From NCBI GenBank assembly GCA_023382935.1, contig JAHDXL010000011.1, forward strand, positions 1 to 64,000: a stretch of DNA of 64,000 nt, given 5' to 3'. The stretch's first letter is position 1. Each line of letters starts with the position of its first letter. The notes under the pieces are model-generated. The model ran no database searches. It was not told the DNA's origin and saw only the letters and a list, made by a program, of their open reading frames with translations. The translations under genes and the position numbers were made by a program. This DNA is from Phycisphaerales bacterium (lineage in GTDB: Bacteria; Planctomycetota; Phycisphaerae; Phycisphaerales; UBA1924). Below are positions 37,065-45,590 of the stretch, piece after piece.

Positions 37065-38878
37065 GGATTGTTCTCCTGCGGGTTGTCATCGGCGGGTGGA
37101 GCATCAGCCCGAAAGTCGGGCAGGCGCTCCTCGGTGATTTCGGCCAAATCGTCGGGCGGAACGATCCAGCCGTCGCGCCCGACGCGCAGTTGCCCACTCT
37201 GGAGCAGGTAACGCAGCACGGTGACCTGGAGGTCTGATCTCGCCTGATCCCTCGCATTGCGCGCGTTGTTGAGTTCGATTTCGGTGTCCACACGTGACTG
37301 CGGTTCGAGTTCGTCCGCCCGTGCGATCTGCTCCTCGAGACGGCGCTGGTTGATTGCGACCTGCTGCTCGGCCAGCATCAGCCGGAATCGAGCCAGTTCG
37401 ATGTTCCGCAGCGCCTGGCGTGCCTCGATGATGACGGTGTCGCGGGTCTGCTCGTAACTGCGCAATTGCCGCTCATAACTGATCAGCGCCTGCCGCAGCC
37501 CCAGTCGCTCGATGCGCCGGTCCAGAGCCCAGCCCAGAGTCATCGAGGCTGAATACTCCACCTCGTCGGGGTCGAGTCCGAAGCCTCCTTCGTTGAGACG
37601 GGGATCAGTGGGCACCGCCACCTCCCCGCCCAGGTTGAGGTCGGCCTGCAACTGATTGCGAGCCACCTGGACGGCCCGCTTCTGATCTTCGACGGCGTCA
37701 CGCTGATTCTGCAGGTCCAGGCGATAGTTGAGAGCGGCCATGGTCGCCTCTTCCAGCGTGGCACTCGGCTCGGGCAGGTTGAGCGTCGTCTTGGTCATCT
37801 GCACCGGCTGATCGAGCGGAAGCCCCAGGCGGATGCGGAACCGATCGAGCTGAAAACGAAAGGACTCTTCCTGGCTGGCCAGGGTCGACTGGGCGCTGAG
37901 CACCTGACTGCGGGTCAGTTCCTCCTGGAAGGCGCGAAGTCGGCCAGCCTGCACCAGCGCCGCGGTCTGCTGCTGAAGCCCCTGCAAACCGGCGATCTGG
38001 TCGCGTTGATTCTCGATGCGCTGCATGGCCGCGACCAAGTTGAAATAGTCCGAGGCGATGTCAACGAGCAGTTCGCGGCGGAATTGTTCGAAGTTGCGGG
38101 CTGCGTACACAAGGTCGCGCTCGCTCTGGATCAGAGACTCGCGAGCGACGCGACCGGCGCCCCGCAGCAGCGGGATGTCGGCCGACAACGCCAGTTCAGA
38201 GGACTGGCGATAGCGCCGGGTGGCGACGTTGCGCAACTGCTCGGTGGCGTTCCAGACCAGGCGGGCCTCGACCTGCCCGCCATACGGCAGCCGCTGCGTG
38301 GCGCGCAGCGTGTTGATGATATTCAGCGCGTGGTCAAACTCGCCCTCGTCGCCCGCGCCGGAGGCACGCAACGAGGAATCGGCAAAAAACCGCGGACCCC
38401 AGCGGTGCTGCTCGATGAGCAGGCGAATGGCCGCCAGGATGTAGTCCTCCTCCGCGCGGCGATACTCACGCGAATACTGCTGCGCCAGCCGCAACGACTC
38501 GGCCAATGTGAGTTCCACCGCGCTGCCCACCGCCGCCTGGTCGCCGTACGCCGCCAACCGGGCACGCACGTCCCGGGCCTCGTCGGCCACGGTGTACTTG
38601 AGTTCCGCCGCCGCGGGGTTCACCGTGTGCGGGGCGCGATCGTCGTCGGGAGAAGGGCGCGAATCGGACATCGGCAGGTAATCAGCGCGGGGAACCGCCG
38701 TTTCAGGCCCGAGCAAGCGCGTGCGCTCTTCCAGCAGTTTCTGAGTGCGTGCATCGACCCTGGACAGCGGCTGGACGCACCCGCCCACGATCGCCAGCAG
38801 CGCGATCGGCATGCCCATGCTCACGCGGCAGTTCACCCGGGAAGGGGGAGGATCGAAGGGGGGCGGGCCTGGCGGCAT
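37061..38878 (-). CDS. TolC family outer-membrane efflux protein
   Basis: 605 residues: an N-terminal leader ending in IVGGC (lipidated Cys34), then long amphipathic helices in two TolC-type repeats, with LTLAESLRLAQQYSREYRRAEEDY and a second half beginning at LEEATMAALNYRLDLQNQRDAVEDQK. It probably forms the trimeric channel-tunnel of a tripartite exporter; no pump or adaptor gene is adjacent. GGAG lies 5 bases before the ATG, and a -10-like TACACT (38915-38920, minus) about 36 bases upstream. First gene of the pair with cyclophilin. Confidence 0.85.
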   Translation of the reverse strand: MPPGPPPFDPPPSRVNCRVSMGMPIALLAIVGGCVQPLSRVDARTQKLLEERTRLLGPETAVPRADYLPMSDSRPSPDDDRAPHTVNPAAAELKYTVADEARDVRARLAAYGDQAAVGSAVELTLAESLRLAQQYSREYRRAEEDYILAAIRLLIEQHRWGPRFFADSSLRASGAGDEGEFDHALNIINTLRATQRLPYGGQVEARLVWNATEQLRNVATRRYRQSSELALSADIPLLRGAGRVARESLIQSERDLVYAARNFEQFRRELLVDIASDYFNLVAAMQRIENQRDQIAGLQGLQQQTAALVQAGRLRAFQEELTRSQVLSAQSTLASQEESFRFQLDRFRIRLGLPLDQPVQMTKTTLNLPEPSATLEEATMAALNYRLDLQNQRDAVEDQKRAVQVARNQLQADLNLGGEVAVPTDPRLNEGGFGLDPDEVEYSASMTLGWALDRRIERLGLRQALISYERQLRSYEQTRDTVIIEARQALRNIELARFRLMLAEQQVAINQRRLEEQIARADELEPQSRVDTEIELNNARNARDQARSDLQVTVLRYLLQSGQLRVGRDGWIVPPDDLAEITEERLPDFRADAPPADDNPQENNP

Positions 38879-38927
38879 CGGATCTCCGACAACACGTCAA
38901 AGGACGGGGGCTGGAGTGTAGGACGCA

Positions 38928-38956
38928 TTGCCGAACGATGAAGAGGCTCCTACTAT
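38928..38956 (+). promoter_or_regulatory. Promoter candidate for the GH35-like gene
   Basis: TTGCCG, 17 bases, TACTAT. The transcript would start near 38963, leaving a leader of about 120 bases. It is back to back with the TACACT box of the TolC-family gene. Confidence 0.5.
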
Positions 38957-39083
38957 CTTGGTCCAAGCCGAACTCGATGGTTATATCCCTGAATCAGGTG
39001 GCTTTGATTGGGATGTTTGGACCAGTTGTCCCGAACCGGTGCGGAAACCGTTTGGGAATCAATGAGCCAAGGAGCAACGCTGC

Positions 39084-41873
39084 ATGCCTTCCGTGACCTA
39101 CGACGGGCGGAGTTTCATGATCGACGGCCGTCGGATCTGGATCGTCAGTGCGAGCATCCCGTTCAACGCGATACCGAGGTCGAGTTGGGAAGACCGGATC
39201 CATGCAGCCAAACTCGCAGGCTTCAACACCATTGAGGCGCCGGTGGTCTGGTCGCGGGTGGAGCCTCGGCCCGGGCAGTTCGACTTCAAGGGCGAGGGCG
39301 ATGTCAAGCACTTTGTGCAACTGGTCGCCAAGGCGGGGATGTGGTGCATCCTGCGACCGGGTCCGTACACCGGAGATTCGTGGGAACTGGGCGGGATTCC
39401 CGCGTGGATCCAGAGCCACGCGGACATCAGGCTGCGCGCGCCCAGCCAGCCTTTCCTCGAAGCGTGCAGTCGTTACATCGGGGCCCTGGCGCATCAGTTG
39501 AGCGACCTGCAGGTGACCGCCGCGGGCAAGGGCGGGCCCATCCTGCTGATCCAGGTCGAATCGCAGTGGGCGTGCAGCCACGAGGACATGGCCGCGTCGT
39601 ATCTGGGCGAGTTGAATCGCTACCTTCGAGAGTCAGGGTTCAACGTGCCCACAATCAATGCCAACAACCTGTGGCAGGGCGTCGAGAGCGAAATCGACTG
39701 CTGGGTGGGCGAGAAGGAAATGCTCCGGACGATGCGCCAGTTGACAACGGTGCTGCCCGACCAGCCGCGCCTGGTCATCGACTTTGGGCCAAAGTCGCCG
39801 GGGCGCGTGGGCGAACCGGCGGGGCAGGCGATCGATCCGCTGCTGGTGCAGCGCGAGATGGGAGAGATTCTCGCCGGCGGCGCCCAGTTCAACCTGGTGC
39901 CGTTCGCCGCGGCCCAGGTGCCGGGTTTCTGGGTCGGACAGTCGCACGCGGGCAAGTGCCGCTTCCTGACGCCGCTGAGCGACCTGCACGCGCCGATCGA
40001 CGTGCTGGGCCGGCCGACGGAGCGGTACCACGCCGTGCGCGCGGTGGCGACCTTTGCGTCTCACTTCGGCAAGGTGTTCGCAAACCTTGATCCCGCCGGG
40101 CACGACGTGGTGCTCGACCCGACGCATCCGGGCGGGTCCAAGCAGGGCCGTGCCGACTTCGGGCCCACGGTGGTGCACCGGCGCGGGTCGCAGGGGTCGG
40201 TGGTATTCATCTTCTCCGACGCCGAGCGGGGGACCAGCCGCTCGCGCGGCAACCTGTCCTTGTTGCTGCCGGACGGGTCACGCCTGCCGGTGGAGTTGAG
40301 CGGCGGGCTGGTGCACTGGTGCGCCTTCGACGTGCACCTGTCCGGGCGTTCGGTGCTGACCTATTCGAGCCTGTGCGTGCTGGGCCTGTGCGGGCAGGTG
40401 CTGGTGGTCTTCGGCGGCGCGGGGACGGTGGGGCACGTGGCCATCAACGGCTCGCCGCTGGAGGTCGAGGTTCCCGCGGCCAAGACGCCGCTGGTGATCA
40501 AGCACGAGAATGTGCACCTGGTGGTGGTGAGCGACGCGATGGTCAGCCAGACGTTCATCGCCCCGGACGCGGTGTACGTCGGGGTGCAGTCGCTCGACGC
40601 GCAGGGCAACGCCTGCGCGGCGGGCCGGTACACGCGCATCGCCTCCGACGGATCGGTGAGCGCGGGCGGCAAGACCTCGAAGAAGGTGCGGGTGAGCAGG
40701 TTGAACGTCGGCGCGTGGGAGGCTGCTCCGGCGCGCGACCATGCCGACGGCACCAACCCGCGCTACGCGACGATTCCCGGCCCGGCCAAACTGGCCGACC
40801 TGGGCGCCACGCAGGGCTACGGGTGGTATCGCGCCGCGGTGAAGATGGGCAGCACCCGCAAGGTCAGGGTCATGGCCCCGGGCAGCGAGGACCGCTTCCA
40901 GTTGATCGTCGATGGGATACCCGCCGGCGTGATGGGCGCCGGGCCCGGGGCCGAGGCGCAGGTGGCCCTGTCGCTCAAGAAGGGCGACCGGACCATCGTG
41001 GTGCTGGCCGACAACATGGGTCACCTCTGCGAGGGGTCCAACCTCGAGTGGCGCAAGGGCCTGTGCGGGCCGCTGTGGGAGGTCAGCCCGGTCAAACTGG
41101 GCAAACCGAAACTGGTCGAAGGCGCGCCGATGCAGCCGATGTCGTTCCGGGCGCCGCTGTTCGGGATTCGCGACGACGACCAGACGCATCCCCGGCGGGT
41201 GTCGTGGACGGTGGCGCACCGGCGCAAGACGCCCCTGTTCATGGTGATCGAGCACGGGCCGGCGCGCGGGCTGGTGCTGGTCAACGACGCGCCGGTGCGA
41301 TTCATGGACGCCGGCGAGAGCGCGACGATCACGCTGGAGGCCGAGTCGCTCAAACGCGGCAACAACGTGCTCGAGTTCGCCCCGGTGCACGAGTTCGGCG
41401 ATGAAGACGCGGCCGAGCGGGCGGTGGCGCACGCGGCCGAGGCGCTGGGCGCCTCGGTGAGCCTGTGGGAGGGCGTGGGCGAACTGACCGGCCGGACCGG
41501 CTGGGCCTTTGCCAAGTGGGAACGCCCGATGGACGCCAGTTACGGGCCGCCGCCGCCGCGGGCCGGCGAGTGGGCCGGGCCGACGTGGTGGCGGGTGGCC
41601 TTTGACCGCTCCGACCCGGCCGACTCGGTGGTCCTGCACCTGGCCGGACTGACCAAGGGGTTCGTGTTCGTCAACGACCGACCCGTGGGACGCTACTTCG
41701 TGGCCAGGGCCGACGGGACGCCGGTGCCCCCGCAGGAGACGCTGGTGCTGCACGCGGCCCTGCTGGCCGAGGGGGCCAATGAACTGCTCATCTTCGACGA
41801 GCACGGGGGCAACCCCGCCAAGTGTAAACTGACGCCCGAGCGACCCGATGAGGCGATCTTCGCGGCCGGGTGA
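39084..41873 (+). CDS. GH35-like (beta-galactosidase fold) protein with altered active site
   Basis: 929 residues without a signal peptide. The first 300 are clearly glycoside hydrolase family 35: VTYDGRSFMIDGRRIWIVSA, AAKLAGFNTIEAPVVWSRVEP, then LRPGPYTGDSWELGGIPAWI. Where family members have Q-V-E-N-E-Y, this reads Q-V-E-S-Q-W, so the usual acid/base Glu is Gln161; at the place of the nucleophile Glu there is Asp233 in LVIDFGPKSP. The rest is several beta-sandwich domains with jelly-roll-like segments. It may be inactive or have changed chemistry. AGGAG lies 9 bases before the ATG. Confidence 0.75.
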   Translation: MPSVTYDGRSFMIDGRRIWIVSASIPFNAIPRSSWEDRIHAAKLAGFNTIEAPVVWSRVEPRPGQFDFKGEGDVKHFVQLVAKAGMWCILRPGPYTGDSWELGGIPAWIQSHADIRLRAPSQPFLEACSRYIGALAHQLSDLQVTAAGKGGPILLIQVESQWACSHEDMAASYLGELNRYLRESGFNVPTINANNLWQGVESEIDCWVGEKEMLRTMRQLTTVLPDQPRLVIDFGPKSPGRVGEPAGQAIDPLLVQREMGEILAGGAQFNLVPFAAAQVPGFWVGQSHAGKCRFLTPLSDLHAPIDVLGRPTERYHAVRAVATFASHFGKVFANLDPAGHDVVLDPTHPGGSKQGRADFGPTVVHRRGSQGSVVFIFSDAERGTSRSRGNLSLLLPDGSRLPVELSGGLVHWCAFDVHLSGRSVLTYSSLCVLGLCGQVLVVFGGAGTVGHVAINGSPLEVEVPAAKTPLVIKHENVHLVVVSDAMVSQTFIAPDAVYVGVQSLDAQGNACAAGRYTRIASDGSVSAGGKTSKKVRVSRLNVGAWEAAPARDHADGTNPRYATIPGPAKLADLGATQGYGWYRAAVKMGSTRKVRVMAPGSEDRFQLIVDGIPAGVMGAGPGAEAQVALSLKKGDRTIVVLADNMGHLCEGSNLEWRKGLCGPLWEVSPVKLGKPKLVEGAPMQPMSFRAPLFGIRDDDQTHPRRVSWTVAHRRKTPLFMVIEHGPARGLVLVNDAPVRFMDAGESATITLEAESLKRGNNVLEFAPVHEFGDEDAAERAVAHAAEALGASVSLWEGVGELTGRTGWAFAKWERPMDASYGPPPPRAGEWAGPTWWRVAFDRSDPADSVVLHLAGLTKGFVFVNDRPVGRYFVARADGTPVPPQETLVLHAALLAEGANELLIFDEHGGNPAKCKLTPERPDEAIFAAG

Positions 41874-41938
41874 GTGGTGCGCGGGCCGGCCCGTGGCGCC
41901 GCCACCGGCCGGGCCGCGTGGCAGGAGGGGACTCGCAC

Positions 41939-42448
41939 ATGGAAGCAACCCTGTGGCAGCGGGCGGCCAGTTTTGCCGCGCGGGCCCACGCCGGCGGCCT
42001 GCGCAAGGACGGCTGCACGCCCTACGTGGCCCATCCCTTCCGCGTGGCCATGACGGTGCGGCACGTCTTCGGCTGCGACGATGACGTCGCCATCGCCGCG
42101 GCGCTGCTGCACGACACCATCGAGGACACCGCCACCGACTACGACGAGATCCACGAGCACTTCGGGGCCCGCGTGGCCGACTGCGTGGCCGCCCTGACCA
42201 AGAACAAGTCCCTGCCCGAGGGTGAGCGCGAGGCCGCGTATGACGCGCACCTGGCGCGCGGGCCCTGGCAGGCCCGGCTGGTCAAACTGGCCGACGTCTA
42301 CGACAACACCATCGACCGCACGCCGCGCACCCCGCAGACCGCCGAGAAGATGGGCCGACTGCGGGCCCGCGCCCTGCGACTGGCGGCCGCCGACGCGGAT
42401 CGCCCGGAGGTGGCGCGGGCGATCGAGGCGGTGCGGGCGCTGGGCTGA
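41939..42448 (+). CDS. Small alarmone hydrolase-like HD-domain protein
   Basis: 169 residues, a single HD domain like the (p)ppGpp hydrolase half of RelA/SpoT or animal MESH1. Motifs: YVAHPFRVAMTV (first His), AAALLHDTIEDTATDYDEI (His-Asp and Glu-Asp), ALTKNKSLPEGERE and LVKLADVYDNTID (last Asp). No synthetase or TGS domain. Role: breakdown of (p)ppGpp or related nucleotides in the cytoplasm. AGGAGGGG lies 8 bases before the ATG; the longer in-frame start lacks signals. The 21-bp array follows 22 bases after its stop. Confidence 0.82.
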   Translation: MEATLWQRAASFAARAHAGGLRKDGCTPYVAHPFRVAMTVRHVFGCDDDVAIAAALLHDTIEDTATDYDEIHEHFGARVADCVAALTKNKSLPEGEREAAYDAHLARGPWQARLVKLADVYDNTIDRTPRTPQTAEKMGRLRARALRLAAADADRPEVARAIEAVRALG

Positions 42449-42470
42449 GCGGCGGCGGGCGGCGGCGGCC

Positions 42471-42785
42471 GTGCCGGACGATCCGGAAGGTGTGCCGGAC
42501 GATCCGGAAGGTGTGCCGAACGATCCGGAAGGTGTGCCGAACGATCCGGCAGCCGTGCCGAACGATCCGGCAGCCGTGCCGGACGATCCGGCAGCCGTGC
42601 CGAACGATCCGGCAGCCGTGCCGAACGATCCGGCAGCCGTGCCGAACGATCCGGCGGCCGTGCCGGACGATCCGGAAGGTGTGCCGAACGATCCGGCAGC
42701 CGTGCCGGACGATCCGGAAGGTGTGCCGAACGATCCGGCGGCCGTGCCGGACGATCCGGAAGGTGTGCCGGACGATCCGGCCCGG
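42471..42785. repeat. 21-bp minisatellite, 15 units (array 2)
   Basis: Fifteen perfect-length 21-base units fill exactly 315 bases. Each starts GTGCCG, then G or A, then ACGATCCGG, then either AAGGT, CAGCC or CGGCC; only these two positions vary, and the last unit ends differently. Units with the G variant contain GCCGGA-CGA-TCCGGC-like hairpins. All units are near-identical, so the array is recent or kept uniform. It has no spacers, so it is not CRISPR. It lies between the alarmone hydrolase and the first member of the 219-residue orphan family. In one plus frame it would encode V-P-(D/N)-D-P-x-x heptads in phase with the next gene, but translation is doubtful. Confidence 0.95.
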
Positions 42786-42914
42786 CCCCTCCCGTGTGCG
42801 GCCGCGCGGGCCATTCTCCTTCAGTCGGCGACCGATCCGGCCGACGGCGGTCGGTCCGGGCCGCATGGGGCGGTCCGCCGCATGGCCGCGCGCCGGCCAG
42901 CCAAGGAGCACGAC

Positions 42915-43574
42915 ATGGCCACGTTACCCAAGGGCATCGCCGAACGACTCGCCTTCTTTGAACAGCACGCCCCGGTCTGGGCCGCCAGCCCGGCGGCCAT
43001 CGGCCTGACGGCCGCGCAGGTCACGGCCCTGGCCTCGCTGGTCAACACCGCCCGCACCGCCTTCAACGCCGCGCAGAACGCCCGCAGCGCCTCCAGGGCC
43101 GCCACCGTCAGCCAGACCGACGCCATGGGCTCGCTGTCGGACTACGGGGCCGATCTGATCAAGACCATCCGCGCCTTCGCCGAAACCACCAAGGATCCCT
43201 CGGTCTACTCCAAGGCCCAGATCCCCCCCCCGGCCGCGCCCAGCCCCGTCGGCCCGCCCGAGATGCCCACCGAACTGGCCGCCTCATTCCTCTTCCCCTG
43301 GGGCGTGCGGCTGACCTGGAAGGGCTCGGTGTCCCAGGGCGCCTACTTCGGCGTCTTCCGCCGCCTGCGCGGGGAAACCCAGTTCACCTTCCTGCAAATC
43401 ACCAAGGACCGGTTCTTCGACGACACCGGACTGCCCGCCGGCGCCACCGGCGCCGACTACTACATCGCCGCCTTCCGCGAGCAGCACCAGGTCAACGCGC
43501 CGCCCATCGCGCTGCAGTTTGCCCCCGGCGCCGACGGCTCGACCACCGTGACCAGCCTGGGCCTGGCGGCCTGA
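42915..43574 (+). CDS. Uncharacterised 219-residue protein with FnIII-like end (paralogue A)
   Basis: 219 residues, no signal peptide. The N-terminal half is helical (LAFFEQHAPVWAASPAAIGL, then a long Ala-rich helix with ASRAATVSQTDAMGS and DLIKTIRAFAETT); a Pro-rich linker (IPPPAAPSPVGPPEMPTE) leads to a beta-sandwich like a fibronectin type III domain (LTWKGSVSQGAYFGVFRRL). The protein at 60633-61292 has the same length and layout, with identical short blocks such as AIGLTA and TIRAFA. AAGGAG lies 6 bases before the ATG. Function unknown; a planctomycete-specific family is likely. Confidence 0.7.
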   Translation: MATLPKGIAERLAFFEQHAPVWAASPAAIGLTAAQVTALASLVNTARTAFNAAQNARSASRAATVSQTDAMGSLSDYGADLIKTIRAFAETTKDPSVYSKAQIPPPAAPSPVGPPEMPTELAASFLFPWGVRLTWKGSVSQGAYFGVFRRLRGETQFTFLQITKDRFFDDTGLPAGATGADYYIAAFREQHQVNAPPIALQFAPGADGSTTVTSLGLAA

Positions 43575-43627
43575 AGCAGGCCACGCGGACCAGGCAGCGC
43601 CCCGGGAGGCGTCGGGGATGAGCACAT

Positions 43628-43667
43628 CGAGGGGGGGCGGCGCCGTGCCGCCCCTCGTTTGGTTTCT
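43628..43667 (+). terminator. Rho-independent terminator
   Basis: GGGGCGGC (43634-43641), loop GCCGT, GCCGCCCC (43647-43654), extendable outward by CGAG/CTCG with a bulge of three G, then TTTGGTTTCTT. It follows paralogue A. Confidence 0.6.
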
Positions 43668-43742
43668 TCCCGTGCACCGTGGGCCGATGCCCGATGGCCC
43701 GATCCAACTCCCGCGGCGGCGCTGCGGGCCGGCCGGCCGACC

Positions 43743-44192
43743 TTACACCCACACGTTGATGATGAGATTGGGCTCCTTGAGTTTGCCCGTCCACTCCCCC
43801 ACCGTCGTGGTCACGAGTTTGACCTCATAATTCGGGTTGGCGTCCAGCCACTCGTTGATCTGCTGATCGAGGAACGACAGCGAATCGCCGGTGAGTTTGC
43901 AGTGGAAACTCTTGACGTGGATGGCGCCGGCGCCGGTCTTGTTGGGCTGGCGGGTGCACACGTCGGTGTTGGCGGCGCCCAGCGCCTGGGCAAAGGTGCG
44001 GATCTTCGAGCCGCCGCCGCCGGTGCCGGTCGGCTCGGGCGGCTGGTCGGGCCCCTCGTCGGCGTGCTCGTCGGGCTTGGCCACGGGGCTGCCCAGCGGA
44101 GGGCCGGAGGTGTGCCGGATCATCGGGCGAGGCTGTCCGGGCGCGCCGCCGCCACCGATCGGATCTCCCGTGTCGTACCACAGCCCGGGCAT
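43743..44192 (-). CDS. Hypothetical protein with conserved-looking C-terminal domain
   Basis: 149 residues. The first half is low-complexity Gly/Pro (GDPIGGGGAPGQPRPM and PEPTGTGGGG). The second half is a compact alpha/beta domain: HVKSFHCKLTGDSLSFLDQQ, INEWLDANPNYEVKLVTTTV, ending GEWTGKLKEPNLIINVWV. The strongly patterned end suggests a real, conserved domain, but I do not recognise it. Start: an ATG with AGGAG 6 bases upstream, preferred over one eight codons earlier. It is convergent with paralogue A. Confidence 0.65.
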   Translation of the reverse strand: MPGLWYDTGDPIGGGGAPGQPRPMIRHTSGPPLGSPVAKPDEHADEGPDQPPEPTGTGGGGSKIRTFAQALGAANTDVCTRQPNKTGAGAIHVKSFHCKLTGDSLSFLDQQINEWLDANPNYEVKLVTTTVGEWTGKLKEPNLIINVWV

Positions 44193-44294
44193 GGCAGGCT
44201 CCTTTCCGGCTGGCATGATCCCGCCGGGCGCAGATCCGGCCCGGCGGCGTGATGCGATCGGCCCAGACTAGCACGCGGCCGCGCAGGCCGCAAG

Positions 44295-44708
44295 TCAACC
44301 GCAGCGCCGCCGCCCGCGCCCGCGGGGCTCCTGCCGGTGCGGCGTGGGCCGGGAGAAGTGGAAGTGAACCCCGTCGGTCGAGACGCCTGCCAGATCCACC
44401 TGCCCGCCGTCGGTGAGGCAGCGGATCACCAGGCCGCCGCCGCGCCGGCGCAGGTCGGCCCGCCCGGCCGCGATGCGCTCGACGTGCCCGCGGAGGCCGC
44501 CCAGGTCGCCCTGGAAGTCGAGATAGCGCGCGCGATGATCGCCGATGCGCTCGGCCTCGAAGGCGGGCGCCTCGGTGGGAAGGACGGCGGTGCGAAAGGT
44601 CAGCAGCGTGCGATCATCCGGCCCGGCCGAAGGGCGCGTCTCGATCATCCAGTCAAAGTGCCAGGCCCCGTCGGGCGCGGTGTGCCGGAGGACGACGAAG
44701 CGCAGCAT
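44295..44708 (-). CDS. Stand-alone LigD-type 3'-phosphoesterase-like domain protein
   Basis: 137 residues. LRFVVLRHTAPDGAWHFDWM, then MIE, and the later ERIGDHRARYLDFQGDLGGL then RGHVERIAAG, follow the pattern of small proteins related to the N-terminal phosphoesterase domain of LigD (H-x-D/W-D-x-M-x-E, then DHR-x-x-YLDYEG). LigD trims 3' ends during DNA end joining; whether this short form does so is unknown. No Ku or ligase gene is nearby. TACACT sits 5 bases before the ATG and there is no ribosome-binding site. Confidence 0.6.
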   Translation of the reverse strand: MLRFVVLRHTAPDGAWHFDWMIETRPSAGPDDRTLLTFRTAVLPTEAPAFEAERIGDHRARYLDFQGDLGGLRGHVERIAAGRADLRRRGGGLVIRCLTDGGQVDLAGVSTDGVHFHFSRPTPHRQEPRGRGRRRCG

Positions 44709-44713
44709 GGGCA

Positions 44714-44719
44714 AGTGTA
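44714..44719 (-). promoter_or_regulatory. -10-like hexamer (TACACT) before the LigD-like gene
   Basis: Minus-strand TACACT, five bases, ATG; no Shine-Dalgarno sequence. Confidence 0.35.
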
Positions 44720-44819
44720 CCGGCCGCGCCGGCGGGGTCGATCGGCTCTCCGCGGTGATGCACCGGCAGCGTGCGCGGGCGCGGTGTACCATGTGCGACT
44801 GGATGACGGAGGATCTCCC

Positions 44820-45494
44820 ATGGATGGTCGATGGCGGATGGGCATGGCGGCGCTGGTCGGATCGCTGGCGCTGCTGGGCGGGTGCTCGAAGTACGCACGC
44901 TCGCTGGACATGGTGCGGGCCGACGCCAACGAGGCCTACGCGGCCGGCAAGTTCACGGTGGCGCTGAGCGACTACCAGGAATACATCGAGCGCAAGCCCG
45001 GATCGACCGACGTGCGGTTTCGACTGGCCGAAACGCTCATGCAGTTGCACCGCCCCACCGAGGCCGAGTCGCACTTCCGCGCCGTCTATGACGTCAACCC
45101 CAACGACGTGAAGAACGCCAAGGGACTGGCCTCGGCGATGATCGCCGGCGGACGCGGGGGCGACGGACTGGACTTCTTCCGCGCCTATCTCGACCAGCGC
45201 CCCACGGCCGAGGGCTACTTCGCCCTGGCCGACCTGGCCATGCAGGCGGGCGTGCCCGACGACGCCGAGCGGGCCCTGCTCATCGCCGCCAAACTCGACG
45301 GCACCACCTCGCCCGAGCCGCACCGGCACCTGGGCCGGTTCTACGAGCAGATGCACAAGGATGAACTGGCCGTCCCGCGCTGGCGGGCCGTGCTGTTCTT
45401 CGACGTGATGGACACCGAGGCCCGCGACCGCCTGCGCGCGCTGGGCCAGGTGCCCGGCCCGTCGGCGGCGCTGGATCCCTCCCGCCTGGACTGA
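44820..45494 (+). CDS. TPR-repeat lipoprotein
   Basis: 224 residues. Lipobox LLGGC gives Cys22. The remainder consists of about four tetratricopeptide-like helix pairs (DANEAYAAGKFTVALSDYQE, FRLAETLMQLHRPTEAESHF, YFALADLAMQAGVPDDAERA, HLGRFYEQMHKDELAVPRW). Probably an envelope scaffold for protein complexes. GGAGG lies about 7 bases before the ATG, so this gene has a normal leader; TACCAT about 26 bases upstream may be its -10 box. Confidence 0.8.
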   Translation: MDGRWRMGMAALVGSLALLGGCSKYARSLDMVRADANEAYAAGKFTVALSDYQEYIERKPGSTDVRFRLAETLMQLHRPTEAESHFRAVYDVNPNDVKNAKGLASAMIAGGRGGDGLDFFRAYLDQRPTAEGYFALADLAMQAGVPDDAERALLIAAKLDGTTSPEPHRHLGRFYEQMHKDELAVPRWRAVLFFDVMDTEARDRLRALGQVPGPSAALDPSRLD

Positions 45495-45590
45495 CCATCG
45501 GAAAGGCTGTGGGGACAAGATTCGCGTGCGTGCGGCGGGGCCTTTGGTTATGCTCCGTCCTTCCTCCATTTCCGGGAAAGGACGGGACTG

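Noticed and set aside
40278-41948. A 556-codon minus-strand frame across the GH35-like gene
   Set aside because: Composition is Arg/His/Pro/Gly-rich without motifs; the plus strand carries a clear family match over the same bases.
42471-42785. CRISPR array
   Set aside because: The units are contiguous 21-mers without unique spacers and no cas gene is present.
42471-43574. Array 2 as the translated N-terminal part of paralogue A
   Set aside because: The frame is open, but paralogue A has its own AAGGAG site and ATG, paralogue B has the same length and an in-frame stop shortly upstream, and all frames are open in this GC-rich repeat. Not fully excluded.
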